Of a stretch of 64,000 bases of DNA, positions 33,010 through 42,343 are shown piece after piece. Source of the stretch: Amycolatopsis aidingensis. Lineage in GTDB: Bacteria > Actinomycetota > Actinomycetes > Mycobacteriales > Pseudonocardiaceae. Positions within the stretch are counted from its first letter, which is position 1. Each line of letters starts with the position of its first letter. Where the stretch lies: the NCBI RefSeq assembly GCF_018885265.1, contig NZ_CP076538.1, forward strand, positions 5,926,001 to 5,990,000, given 5' to 3'. Both the position numbers and the translations under genes were made by a program. The notes under the pieces were generated by a model. The model saw nothing but the letters and a program-made list of their open reading frames with translations, made no database searches and was not told where the DNA came from.

Positions 33010-35946
33010 GTGGAGTTTCGGATGCTGGGCCCGCTGGAGGCATGGCATGACGGTGTCCAGGTGCCGTTGGGTGATCAGCAACAACGGTTCGTCCTCGTGG
33101 TACTTCTGCTGCACGCGAACAGGCCGGTTTCCACCTTCCGGCTGACCGAGATCGTCTGGGGCGGCAACCCGGCGCGGCGCGACCTGGTGCGTGGCTACAT
33201 CAACAAGCTGCGCAACGCGTTCCAGGACAACGACGACGTGCGCATCGAGACGACACCGACCGGCTATCTGTTGCGGATCGGCGCGGACCAGTTGGACACC
33301 AGCCGGTTCGACCGGCTGCGGGCCGAAGCGGAAGAGCTCCGGGGCACCGATCCGCGGCGGGCGATCGCGCTGTTGCGCACCGCGGTCGGCCTGTGGCGCG
33401 GCGGGTTCCTCGAGGACATCGACGTCGACCGGGTTGGTGGTCCGGAGGTGATTCCCCCGGACGAGAGCAGGCTGGACGCGATCGGTGATCTGGCCGAACT
33501 GGAACTGGAGACAGGCGATCACCGTTCGGCTCGCGACCGGCTGCGCCCGGTGGTGCGGGCGGACCCGGCCAGCCAGAAGCATGCCGAGCTGCTGATGCGC
33601 GCACTACTCGCGGGCGGGGACCGGGTCGCGGCGGTCCGCGTGTTCCACGGCACCCGGCAAGCCCTCGCCGAACTCGGCGTCGAGCCGGGTTTTGTGCTGC
33701 GTAACCTTTCCGCGCGGGCCGAGCGCGGTGAGCCTGCCGGTTCCCTTCCGTCCCGGCCCGCCGCGTTCACCGGCCGCGGCACGGAACTCGCCGTGATCGA
33801 GGCGGCCGCTTCGGCGGTCGGCGAGCGCCGCGCAGTGTGGGTGAGCGGCACCCCCGGCGTCGGGAAGACCGGCCTGGCGGTGGAGGCGGCGTACCGGCTC
33901 CGTGGCCGGTTCCCGGACGGGCAGGTGCTGGTGCGGCTGAACGGGTTCACCCCCGAGGTGCCCGCGTTGACCGTCGCGGAGGCCCTCACCCAGTTGCTGG
34001 TCGAGCTCGGCGTGCCGACCGAACGAATTCCGGCCACGGTGAGCCGGAAAATCGCGCTGTACCGCGCGGAGCTGTGCGGAACCAGAACGCTGGTGGTGCT
34101 GGACAACGCGGCCTCGCCGGAACAGATCCGGCCGCTGCTGCCGGAGGAGCCGGGCTGCTTCGCCATCGCGACCAGCAGGAAAGTGGGTGAGCTGGACACC
34201 GGGGAGCACATCCGGCTTTCGCCGCTGCCGCCGGAGGACGCCGTCGGGTTGTTCCACGCCCTGACCGATCCCACCCGCGCCGGTGGCCGGTCGGCCGAGG
34301 TGGTCCGGCGGTGTGGTTTCCTGCCGATGCCGATCAAGGTGGCGGCCGCGCTGTTGCGCAGGTACGACCAGTGGCCACTCGATCGTCTGCTCCGCCTGCT
34401 GGAGGAGAGCGGGCCGTGGTGCGCGGACACCGGTGAGCTGGAAGACGCCACGGCGGTGCGTGCGTCCTACCAACAGCTCGGCCACCCACAGCGGGCCATG
34501 TTCCGGTTGCTCGGCCACCTGCCGGGGCCGGACCTCGAGGTGACCGGCGCGGCGGCGTTCGCCCAGTGCGATGTCCCGAAGGCCCGCATCCTGCTCGGCG
34601 ACCTGCACGAGGTGAGCCTGGTGGAGGAGACCGGGCCGGAGCGGTACCAGCTACTGGACCCGCTCAAGGAGTTCGCCGCGGGGCAACCGCCGACGGTGCC
34701 GACCGAGCATGCTGACGCCACCCTCCGGCTGCTCGACTTCTATCTGGTCACGCTGGCCGCCGCGGTCGGCGCTGGCTACCCGTTCGACCGCGCCCAACTG
34801 CCCACTGTGCACCGTTCCTCCCCGGCGGCGCTGACCTTCGCCAGCCGGGACACGGCGCTGGGGTGGATAGCCGCCGAGCGGGACAACCTGGTGGCGGCGA
34901 TCCACTACGCTGCCACGCACGACCTTCCGGGGCACGCCTGGCGGCTGGCGGTGCTGATGTGCCGCCACTTCAACGCGACCAGCGAGTTCGAGGCCTGGAT
35001 CGAGACCATGGAGCTCGCCTGGAAGGTCGTCGCCCCCGGGCTGGACGAGGACTACGGTCAGGCGCACGTCCTGCTTCGCCTCGCCGTCGCGCACAACCGT
35101 GCCGGGCGGCCCACCAAGGCATTGGAACTGGCCGCGCAGGCACTGCCGAAATGGGTTCGACTGGGTGAGGTTCCTGGCGAGGCGGCCACCTTGTGCGCAA
35201 TTGCCGTTCCCACCATGGAACTCGGCAGGTATGACCAGGCGATCGCGCATTTCGCGGCCGCATTGGCCAAATACGAGCAGAGCGCGGACCAACGTGGGCA
35301 CGCCCACGCACTGAGCATGCTCGGCTGCCTCAACGAACTGCACGGCAACCTGGGCGTCGCACTGCGACAGCACCGGACCGCGGTGCGGATGCTGCACCAG
35401 ATCGGTCACCTGGCCGGGGTGGCGCACGCACTGAACAATCTCGGCTCGGTACAGCAACGGCTTGGGCTGCTGTCCGAGGCGCTGGCCAGCCATACCGAGG
35501 CACACGGGCACGCCGGCGCGGCCGGCGATCGCCGCGCGATGGTGCACGCGCTGAACAACATCGGGAACGTGCACCGCTTGCGTGGCAAGCTACCGGAGGC
35601 ACGGCGTTACCAGGAACGGGCCACGGTGGTGGCGGCCGAACTGTCCGACGCGGACCTGCACACCCGGCTCGATCTCGATCGCGGTGCGACCGCGCGCGCA
35701 GCCGGTGATCTGGCCGAGGCGCTGCGCGCCTACCAGGCCGCGCTGGAACGTGCGGCAAGTACGGACGGCCGCGCGCACCAGGCCCGAGCCCATCGCCATG
35801 TCGCGGAGGCCCTGCACACGCTGGGCAATCACGAGCGCGCCATTCCCCATTGGGACTCGGCCGAGGCGGAGTTCGCCCGGCTCGGGCTGCCGGATGCGGT
35901 CGAGATTCGCTCGGAACGCGCGGCGCTGGTATGCGCATGCCGGTAA
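33010..35946 (+). CDS. AfsR/SARP-type regulator with NB-ARC and TPR domains
   Basis: A 978-residue STAND protein. The winged-helix (LGPLEAWHDGVQVPLGDQQQRFVLVVLLLHANRPVST...GYINKLRNAF) is followed by a BTAD domain (~95-245), an NB-ARC ATPase with P-loop GTPGVGKTGL near residue 280 and LVVLDNA Walker B, and TPR repeats (~700-950, e.g. ALNNLGSVQQRLG, ALNNIGNVHRLRG). Such proteins activate secondary metabolism; NB-ARC/TPR proteins also act as sensors. GTG 33010 has GGGGAGG eight bases upstream. Its neighbour is a TIR-fold protein, not a biosynthetic cluster, which leaves its target open. Confidence 0.9.
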   Translation: MEFRMLGPLEAWHDGVQVPLGDQQQRFVLVVLLLHANRPVSTFRLTEIVWGGNPARRDLVRGYINKLRNAFQDNDDVRIETTPTGYLLRIGADQLDTSRFDRLRAEAEELRGTDPRRAIALLRTAVGLWRGGFLEDIDVDRVGGPEVIPPDESRLDAIGDLAELELETGDHRSARDRLRPVVRADPASQKHAELLMRALLAGGDRVAAVRVFHGTRQALAELGVEPGFVLRNLSARAERGEPAGSLPSRPAAFTGRGTELAVIEAAASAVGERRAVWVSGTPGVGKTGLAVEAAYRLRGRFPDGQVLVRLNGFTPEVPALTVAEALTQLLVELGVPTERIPATVSRKIALYRAELCGTRTLVVLDNAASPEQIRPLLPEEPGCFAIATSRKVGELDTGEHIRLSPLPPEDAVGLFHALTDPTRAGGRSAEVVRRCGFLPMPIKVAAALLRRYDQWPLDRLLRLLEESGPWCADTGELEDATAVRASYQQLGHPQRAMFRLLGHLPGPDLEVTGAAAFAQCDVPKARILLGDLHEVSLVEETGPERYQLLDPLKEFAAGQPPTVPTEHADATLRLLDFYLVTLAAAVGAGYPFDRAQLPTVHRSSPAALTFASRDTALGWIAAERDNLVAAIHYAATHDLPGHAWRLAVLMCRHFNATSEFEAWIETMELAWKVVAPGLDEDYGQAHVLLRLAVAHNRAGRPTKALELAAQALPKWVRLGEVPGEAATLCAIAVPTMELGRYDQAIAHFAAALAKYEQSADQRGHAHALSMLGCLNELHGNLGVALRQHRTAVRMLHQIGHLAGVAHALNNLGSVQQRLGLLSEALASHTEAHGHAGAAGDRRAMVHALNNIGNVHRLRGKLPEARRYQERATVVAAELSDADLHTRLDLDRGATARAAGDLAEALRAYQAALERAASTDGRAHQARAHRHVAEALHTLGNHERAIPHWDSAEAEFARLGLPDAVEIRSERAALVCACR

Positions 35947-36072
35947 TATTCCGGGCAGAAGCCGAGAATTCACCTCCACGCGTAATCCACGTCTGGTCCA
36001 CACGGCACCGTAATGCTGTGCCGGTACCCGGAAGTCCGGCCGCGTGCCGGTATGACCAAGGAGGTTCGGCTA

Positions 36073-36969
36073 GTGATCGAAACAGCCAGCTACGACTTCG
36101 CGGTGTCGTTCGCCGAAGATCAGGGGGAAGCCGTCGAGGAGGTGGTGGCGGCGTGCCGGCAGCGCGGGTTGACCGTGCTGTGCGAGCCCGAGCAGACCCA
36201 CGAGTGGTGGGCGCGTAAGAGCGAGGGCGACCTGCCGGAAGCCCAGGTCCGGTTCTTCGTTCCGATGGTGTCCGCGACGGACGATTTCGTCGCCGCCATG
36301 TTGCATGCGGTCAAGGCTGGCGAGCAGCACGTGCTGCCGGTGTTGCTGGACGATGTGGCGGTGCCTGCGGATCTGTTGCACCCGCACGTGAACTACCTGC
36401 GCGGCTCCGAGTCGCAACCGCACCAGCTCGCCGAGGCACTCGCAGGCCGGGTGGAGCAGGCCGAGGCCGCTGGGTGGGGCCTGGACCGGCTTGCCGCCGT
36501 GGTCACCAGGGCCAGGGCGATCGAGCCACCCGCGACCGTGCCGGTGGCGTTCAGCCGCTATGCGGAGCAGGAGGCGGCGATTCGCTACCTCGGCGAGCAA
36601 CTCGCCGCAGCCGTTCCGGCGCTGGGCAGGCACGGATTCGTCGGCACCGTGCACCGCGGGGACGCGCGGGTCGCGCTCCGGGTCGAGCGGGCCGGGGACA
36701 CGCTGTACGCGCTGGACATCCAGCGCGGCGGCATCGGCGGGGACGAGACGCTGAACTTCGTAGTCGGCAGGCACGATGCCGGAAGCGCCTGCACCAACGG
36801 CTGGGCGCGCCCGGTTTACGACACCGGCGCGGGAACGGCCAAACTGGAGCTGCACGACCGGTCGGTGTTCGGCCGGGAGGCAGCCGAAGCCTCCACCTAC
36901 ACTCGCGAAGAGCTGTTCACCGCGCTCTGGAAGCGAATCAACACGGTGCTCGCGGCGACCGCTGCCTGA
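36073..36969 (+). CDS. TIR-fold domain protein with C-terminal unknown domain
   Basis: A 298-residue protein from GTG 36073 (AAGGAGG eight bases upstream; a longer frame from 36013 is less likely). Residues ~6-110 resemble a TIR domain: YDFAVSFAEDQGEAVEEVVAACRQRGLTVLCEPEQTHEWW, then VRFFVPMVSATDDFVAAMLHAVKAGEQHVLPVLLDDV. The usual catalytic Glu of the S-x-W-C-x-x-E motif is not evident, so NADase activity is doubtful. The C-terminal ~150 residues (GFVGTVHRGDARVALRVERAGDTLYALDIQRGG...WKRINTVLAA) form a separate domain, unrecognised. It converges on the TIR/HerA operon across a strong terminator. Confidence 0.75.
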   Translation: MIETASYDFAVSFAEDQGEAVEEVVAACRQRGLTVLCEPEQTHEWWARKSEGDLPEAQVRFFVPMVSATDDFVAAMLHAVKAGEQHVLPVLLDDVAVPADLLHPHVNYLRGSESQPHQLAEALAGRVEQAEAAGWGLDRLAAVVTRARAIEPPATVPVAFSRYAEQEAAIRYLGEQLAAAVPALGRHGFVGTVHRGDARVALRVERAGDTLYALDIQRGGIGGDETLNFVVGRHDAGSACTNGWARPVYDTGAGTAKLELHDRSVFGREAAEASTYTREELFTALWKRINTVLAATAA

Positions 36970-36978
36970 CCCGAATCC

Positions 36979-37023
36979 ACAAGGGACGCGCTCCGCACCA
37001 ACGGCGCGGAGCGCGTCCCTTGT
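36979..37023. terminator. Strong bidirectional terminator
   Basis: Perfect 18-base arms at 36979-36996 and 37006-37023 (core GGGACGCGCTCCGC) around a 9-base loop, placed 9 bases after the TIR gene and just before the end of the converging 1024-residue ATPase gene. A and T flanks (ACAA/TTGT) make it work in both directions. Confidence 0.9.
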
Positions 37024-37026
37024 TCG

Positions 37027-40000
37027 TCAGCGGTCCACCCGGCCGTTGCGGGCCCGGTCGAGCACCTCCTCCAGGCGCAGCGGGCCGGGTGGGTGGTGGC
37101 TCAGGCACAGCGGAGCCCGCATGCGGCGGAACCCGAAGGTCTCCCCGGTGACGTAGAACTGCCCGCGTTCCAGCCGCGAGATGTCCCCCACCGTGCTGCC
37201 CTTGGCCCTGGCCATCTCGTTCGCCGCTGCGATCTGCGCCGGGCTGTTCAGACGGCCGAAGAACTGCGTGGTGGCGTTGCCGATCACCTGGTTGTGCAGG
37301 CCCTTCGGGGCCTGCGTCGCCAGCAGCAGGCCGAGCCCGTACTTGCGCGCCTGCGAGGCCAGCAGGATGGTGCTCTGCGTACTGGCCGTCCAGGCGCCGG
37401 ACGGCGCGATCGTCTGTGCCTCGTCCATCACGAACAGCCCGCCGAGAGGCCGGTCCACCGCCGGGTTGTGCTTGATCCAGGCGAACACCTCCAGCTGGAG
37501 CTGACTGATGAATCCCTGCCGCTGCTCATCGGACGGCAGCCCGACGAAGTTGATCACCGAGATCCGGGCCCGCTTGCCCTGCGCCGGGGTGAGCAGGACC
37601 CCCGGTTCGGCGGGCTCGCCCGCGCCGCCGAGCAGCGGGTCGTTGACCATCGCCGCCCGCAGGGTCTCGGCAAGGTCGGCGGCCATCCTGGTGGCGGTGC
37701 TGAGCTTGCTCACCCCCTCCGGCAGCTCGGCGAGCATCTCCACGAACCCGGACAGGCTGCGCGCCTCGGTACGCGCGTAGTGGGTCAGCGCCTCCCGCAA
37801 CACCGCCTGGCCCCGGATGGCGGCCTTCGTCCCGCCGCCGACCCTGGCGTGCGGCACCAGGCCTGCCACCGCCGCCTCGACCGCGGCGGCGAACTCGTCC
37901 TCGTCCTCGCGCACCCCGGCGAAGTCCGGTAGCGGGTGGAAGCTGAGCGGCCGACCGCTGGTACGGCCCGGGGTCCACACCACGACCTCGGTGTTGGCGA
38001 GGTAGTCGGCGGCGCTGGGGGCATCACCCTGCCGCCAGCCCGCAGGCGGTTGCGGCCAGGCCTCCCCCAGGCGCGCCAGGTCGTTGTTCGGATCCAGCAC
38101 GATCGCCGAGACGCCGCGCAGCGCGCACTCCTCCACGATGCGCCGCAGCAGCACGGTCTTGCCGGTGCCGGAGCCCGCGAAGATCACCGCGTGCTTGCGT
38201 AGCGACTCCAGCTCGATCCGGATCTCGCCCTCCATCCCGAGCACGATCTCCCCGGCCGGTGGTGGCCGTGTCTCCTGGTGACTGGTCTGGGACTGCCCCG
38301 GATCGGGCAGAATCTTGCGCAGCACGGTCGTCCGGCTCGCCGGTTTACGCGCCACCAGCCAGTTCAGCAACTCGTAGGTCTGCTTGGTCAGCATCTCCTT
38401 GAGCGCACAGAACGTCCGGACGTCGTCCCTGCTGATCTCGACCCGCGGGCTGCCCGCGTCCGCCAGCTCACTGACCTCGGACCTGGTCACATGGCCCGCC
38501 CAGCCCTTCGCTCCGCAGTGGAGCAACACCAGATACCGGTTGCGCACACCGGTCCGGATTCCGGCCGCCGCCTTGGCCTCCCGTACCTTGCGCAGCACCT
38601 TGAGCCCGTGCTGGGGCCCGATAGCGCGGAACATCCAGCGTTCCGCGATATCGCGTTCCTCGTCCAGGATCCGGCGCAGACCGGCATGCAACTGGCCACC
38701 ACCGTCTGGTGACGGCTCGGTCTCCCAAGACCTGTCGTCGTTGCCGACCTCGGTGATCCAGGACCGCAATGCCGCCTGCAACAGGTCCGGCATCACCGAA
38801 TCCTCGGTGTGCTGGTTCAACGCCGCCTCCACATCGGCGCACTCGCACAGCTTTTCGAACTGCCGATCGAAGTCGGCGAAGTACCCCGGCTCCGGCCCGG
38901 CCTGCTGCGGCACCTCGACTACTTCTTCGTCGAAAGAGACGAGCTCCCGGATCTCCCCATGCAGGCAGACCTCCGCGTGGGCTTGTACCCGTCGAAGCAG
39001 CTGCCGCGGGGTGTAGGTGTGCCACGTCCCACCGAACGCACTCGGTGCTACCGGCCAAGTGGGATGTGGTGGCGTGAAGTCGATTCGTTGATAGATCACA
39101 TCCAGCCACTTCCTGACCAGTTCACGCGCAAACTGCGGATCAGCGACAGCGGAAAGAATCGGTGCGTCGGTGAACCGGTCCGCTACGGTGTCGGTTGCCA
39201 CAGAGTTCAACAGCTTCCAGGTGTTCGGCAGGCACGCAACGATCGAAAGAGTCCGCCGCGTCGTCTCTCGCAACTGCATCAAGCCGTCGGCGATGAGCCC
39301 GAGCTCACTTACCGTCTCCGCGTCCGTCACCTGTTCATCAATGATGCTGCTCGTTCTGTCGACCAACGAATCCAACTGGTCGATGGCGACGACGCTCGGT
39401 CCCGTCAGCGCGAGCACGCGCGACATGTCCGTGACGAGGGCACGACGTGGTTTCGGCTGCGACTGCAGGTCCCAGGCTGCTCGCTCCCCATCGTTGTCCT
39501 CGGGCAGCCCCGCCAGATAATGCTTGCCGATGATGTGCTTGCTGTCCGTGGACGCATACAGCACCAGCGCGCGTATGGTGTCCCCGCACTCGACGGCGAC
39601 CTGGGCATCGACCTGACGGAGAGCACCGACAAATCTGTGCAGGTCAGCGAGGGCAAGTGGACCCTCGCCGAGGATGGACTTGACGACGGGAGCAGGAACT
39701 TCGGCCCGATCGCACAACCGTCGTAGCAGTTTGGTCAGCTGAAGTTCCCCGTCACCACTCTTGCGCAACAGTTCGCTGCGCATGGCCTCCGCGACGTCTT
39801 CCCAGAATGCGGCACCGGCCGTGAGATCGATCAGGAAGAAATAGCCACCCTCACCCTGCACCAGCTGCCTGACGCCACCGAGCAGATGGGTCTTTCCCAC
39901 ACCCTTCTGACCTTGCAGCGCAATGCCAATGGGGCTCGGGCCGTCACTGTCTTTCGCATCCCTGATCCTCGTCTGGATGCCGTGCTCCGCCCTGATATGC

Positions 40001-40101
40001 AATCCATCGACATGGGATGGCGACGTACGCCACACATCGTCTGGCGTGGCGGCGGAGTTGAAACGGAGCGCGGCAAGCGCCTGGCGAAGCTGTTCAGTCA
40101 T
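37027..40101 (-). CDS. AAA ATPase fused to HerA/FtsK-like ATPase
   Basis: A 1024-residue protein with two P-loops: GQKGVGKT at 64-71 within an N-terminal AAA module (VVAIDQLDSLVD as Walker B), and GSGTGKT near residue 643 opening a HerA/DUF87-type motor with VLDPNNDLARLG, GLFVMDEAQTIAPSGAW (Walker B), SQARKYGLGLLLATQAPKGL and GRLNSPAQIAAANEMARAKG. Between them are ~400 helical residues and a C-terminal charged tail. HerA motors pump DNA in repair and in several phage-defence systems. Last gene of a four-gene overlapping operon; ATG 40101 overlaps the upstream stop by four bases. Confidence 0.85.
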   Translation of the reverse strand: MTEQLRQALAALRFNSAATPDDVWRTSPSHVDGLHIRAEHGIQTRIRDAKDSDGPSPIGIALQGQKGVGKTHLLGGVRQLVQGEGGYFFLIDLTAGAAFWEDVAEAMRSELLRKSGDGELQLTKLLRRLCDRAEVPAPVVKSILGEGPLALADLHRFVGALRQVDAQVAVECGDTIRALVLYASTDSKHIIGKHYLAGLPEDNDGERAAWDLQSQPKPRRALVTDMSRVLALTGPSVVAIDQLDSLVDRTSSIIDEQVTDAETVSELGLIADGLMQLRETTRRTLSIVACLPNTWKLLNSVATDTVADRFTDAPILSAVADPQFARELVRKWLDVIYQRIDFTPPHPTWPVAPSAFGGTWHTYTPRQLLRRVQAHAEVCLHGEIRELVSFDEEVVEVPQQAGPEPGYFADFDRQFEKLCECADVEAALNQHTEDSVMPDLLQAALRSWITEVGNDDRSWETEPSPDGGGQLHAGLRRILDEERDIAERWMFRAIGPQHGLKVLRKVREAKAAAGIRTGVRNRYLVLLHCGAKGWAGHVTRSEVSELADAGSPRVEISRDDVRTFCALKEMLTKQTYELLNWLVARKPASRTTVLRKILPDPGQSQTSHQETRPPPAGEIVLGMEGEIRIELESLRKHAVIFAGSGTGKTVLLRRIVEECALRGVSAIVLDPNNDLARLGEAWPQPPAGWRQGDAPSAADYLANTEVVVWTPGRTSGRPLSFHPLPDFAGVREDEDEFAAAVEAAVAGLVPHARVGGGTKAAIRGQAVLREALTHYARTEARSLSGFVEMLAELPEGVSKLSTATRMAADLAETLRAAMVNDPLLGGAGEPAEPGVLLTPAQGKRARISVINFVGLPSDEQRQGFISQLQLEVFAWIKHNPAVDRPLGGLFVMDEAQTIAPSGAWTASTQSTILLASQARKYGLGLLLATQAPKGLHNQVIGNATTQFFGRLNSPAQIAAANEMARAKGSTVGDISRLERGQFYVTGETFGFRRMRAPLCLSHHPPGPLRLEEVLDRARNGRVDR

Positions 40102-40724
40102 GAGTCCTCGATCGCCAAGAGGTGCTTTTGTTCACTACCGATACGGACCGCTGCGGCGTGGTCGGCTTCGGTCAGCGTCTTGCGGTTGGAATCCGGAGCG
40201 AGGTGGACGAGTCCGGTCCTGGTCATCGCCAGCAGCACCTGGTCAACCTCGTCCTTGGCGGTGCCGTCGAGCCTGGGGCGGAGCTTGGCCAGCCGTACCC
40301 AGTCCTGCGGCTTCGTGGACAGTTCGCGATACGCCGCGCGGATCAGGGTCTCCAGGTCGGCTGGATGGACCACATCGGCAAGGCGGACGTTTTGCTGCTG
40401 GAGATACTTGATAACAGGAGCAATCAGCTCACAGAGAACCCCCAGCAAGGCAACGGACGACCGAGCTGATCGCTCGCCGGAGGCAAGCACCTCCTCGCAC
40501 TTCGATTTCCCGTCCGCGGTGATCTCGTGCACATGTGGAGCCTTCTCCGTTCGGCTCTTGATGAAACCCGCCTTGTTCAGCTTGTCCCGAGTCTCCTTGC
40601 GGAGATCCACCCGATGACGCTTCTTGAGCTCAGGGGTCGTTATCTCCGTGCCGACCAGCAGCAGCGCGAACAACGCGGCCTTTTCCGCATTTCCCAGCGT
40701 TTCCGCCATTCCGTTACCTTTCAC
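40098..40724 (-). CDS. Winged-helix protein with PQDW...KHLLAI domain
   Basis: A 208-residue protein (203 if it starts at ATG 40709, preceded by AAAGG). Residues ~8-80 look like a winged helix (NAEKAALFALLLVGTEITTPELKKRHRVDLRKETRDKLNKAGFIKS). The C-terminal ~73 residues (KPQDWVRLAKLR...LLAMTRTGLVHLAPDSNRKTLTEADHAAAVRIGSEQKHLLAIE) match the element protein at 3668-4132 at 55 of 73 positions. Coupled by GTGA/ATGA overlaps to its neighbours, it may be the DNA-binding or sensing part of the system. Confidence 0.8.
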   Translation of the reverse strand: MKGNGMAETLGNAEKAALFALLLVGTEITTPELKKRHRVDLRKETRDKLNKAGFIKSRTEKAPHVHEITADGKSKCEEVLASGERSARSSVALLGVLCELIAPVIKYLQQQNVRLADVVHPADLETLIRAAYRELSTKPQDWVRLAKLRPRLDGTAKDEVDQVLLAMTRTGLVHLAPDSNRKTLTEADHAAAVRIGSEQKHLLAIEDS

Positions 40725-42343
40725 TTGTGGGACACATTGATTCGGCGGTCGAGCCGTTCGATCAGCTCGCCGATCCGGGTACCGAGGCCATCCGGCGCTG
40801 TGAACCGGTCACTGTTCGCGCGGACCTCGTTCAGCTGTTCCAGGTCCACCGTGAGGTCCTGGAACAGGGCCAGGTCGTCGGCGTCCAGCGCCGCGGTCAT
40901 CTCCCGCACGGTCTGCTCGATGAGGGTCCAACGCCCGCGATGCGCCACCTCCTCCGGCACATTGCGTAGTGCGGCGGCCGCCTCCCGTAGCGCCGTCCGG
41001 GCGGAGTCGGCCCGGCTCGGCGAGGTTCTGTTCAGGAGCTCGTACAGTTGCTGCGCCACCTGCCGGGGCCGCACGACCGTGTCGAACTCGAGGTGCCGCA
41101 GGTTACGCAGGAACCAGGGCAGCCGCTCGCGGTCGGTGTTGCGGGTCAGCACACAGAACAAACGGCGGTCGCCGTCGGCGTCCAGTGCGTGCCGCAGGAA
41201 CCGCTCAGCTTCGGTGGCCTGCCAGCGGCTCACCTCCTTGTCCACGATGAGACACAGGTGCCTGGCAGGGTCCGGGTTCCGGTCGAGGAAGTCGGGATGA
41301 CCGGACAGTGACCGGTGCGCCCGCACGCCGAGCGCGCCCAGTTCGTCGATGAACTGGGTCGCCATGTCCAGTACCGACCGCGGGGTCGACACCAGCAGGT
41401 CCAGCTCGTACTCCCGCTCCTGGGTGCGGGCCGAGGCCACATAGGCATCCCGGTTGTCCGCGAGCAGGTCGGTACGGTCGAACTGCTGCGCGATCACCGC
41501 GGCCACGGTCTCCAGTGCGAAGGAGATCTGGTCCGCCGAGGGGCTACGTTCCTCCAGCACCGGCAACTGCTCGCCGAAACTCCAGTAGGAGACGTACGGC
41601 AAGGTGAGATGGCGAAGCATTACGTCCGTCGGCACGCCTCTCGACACCCAGTTGTGGAACAGCGGCGCAACGGTCTCGGCACATCTGCGCTGCCAGGACT
41701 CGGCCCGCTCGTACTCCACCCGGTTGTCCAGGCGGGCCAGGATCGGCAGCACCATATGTACCGCCCGGTCGTAGGGCAGCCGGTCCCTGGCACGATCGGC
41801 GAGCCGGGCCGCATCCACGACTCCTTCGACGCTCTGCTGGTTGGCGGTGAACACGACGACCAGCCGATCGGGCAGCTGTGCGGTACAGATTCCACCGATG
41901 TCGGAAAGGCCGGTCCGGCTGTCGATCAGCACGAAGTCGTAGCTTGCCGCCCACTCCCTCCGGCAACGTTCGAGGAAGCTGGCGAACCCGCGCTGGTAAA
42001 GGTCGTCCCAGTCGATGTCTTGTACCCGCCGGGTGTAGCCCTCGTCCTGCCTGCCCGCGGCCAGTAGCGCCACGATGCCGTCCTCGATGTCGAGCCGGAC
42101 GGCGTGATCGGCCGGCCGTTTCGCACCGGCGAGGAAGTCGTAGGCGAGATCGACCACCCCGCCATCCGGCGCCTTGGGCAGCATCGGCGCGAAGTAGTGG
42201 TGCAGCCCGGGCGCCTCCAGGTCCCAGTCGATGGTGAGCACCCGGTAACCCCACCTGGCCAGCAGCACTGCGACATTGGCCAGCGCGAAGCTACGCCCGA
42301 CCCCGCCCTTGTAGGAGTAGAAGGTGACGATGGTCCCGGTCAT
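40721..42343 (-). CDS. KGGVGR-motif MinD/ParA-like ATPase with TIR-like domain
   Basis: A 540-residue protein. The deviant Walker A is YSYKGGVGRS (residues 9-18), followed by the switch/Walker B group YDFVLIDSRTGLSDIGGICT, the KGGVGR-variant family of SIMIBI ATPases. From about residue 307 a second domain reads YELDLLVSTPRSVLDMATQFIDELGALGVRAHRS...HLCLIVDKEVSRWQATEAERFLRHALDAD, a TIR-like fold, and ~100 helical residues close the protein. It starts at ATG 42343 overlapping the TIR gene stop (ATGA). The ATPase may control assembly or activity of the TIR subunits. Confidence 0.85.
   Translation of the reverse strand: MTGTIVTFYSYKGGVGRSFALANVAVLLARWGYRVLTIDWDLEAPGLHHYFAPMLPKAPDGGVVDLAYDFLAGAKRPADHAVRLDIEDGIVALLAAGRQDEGYTRRVQDIDWDDLYQRGFASFLERCRREWAASYDFVLIDSRTGLSDIGGICTAQLPDRLVVVFTANQQSVEGVVDAARLADRARDRLPYDRAVHMVLPILARLDNRVEYERAESWQRRCAETVAPLFHNWVSRGVPTDVMLRHLTLPYVSYWSFGEQLPVLEERSPSADQISFALETVAAVIAQQFDRTDLLADNRDAYVASARTQEREYELDLLVSTPRSVLDMATQFIDELGALGVRAHRSLSGHPDFLDRNPDPARHLCLIVDKEVSRWQATEAERFLRHALDADGDRRLFCVLTRNTDRERLPWFLRNLRHLEFDTVVRPRQVAQQLYELLNRTSPSRADSARTALREAAAALRNVPEEVAHRGRWTLIEQTVREMTAALDADDLALFQDLTVDLEQLNEVRANSDRFTAPDGLGTRIGELIERLDRRINVSHK

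Noticed and set aside
37027..40101. HerA-like protein as a second conjugative TraB
   Set aside because: No att sites, integrase or replication genes accompany it; the two-ATPase layout and TIR neighbours do not match a transfer protein.
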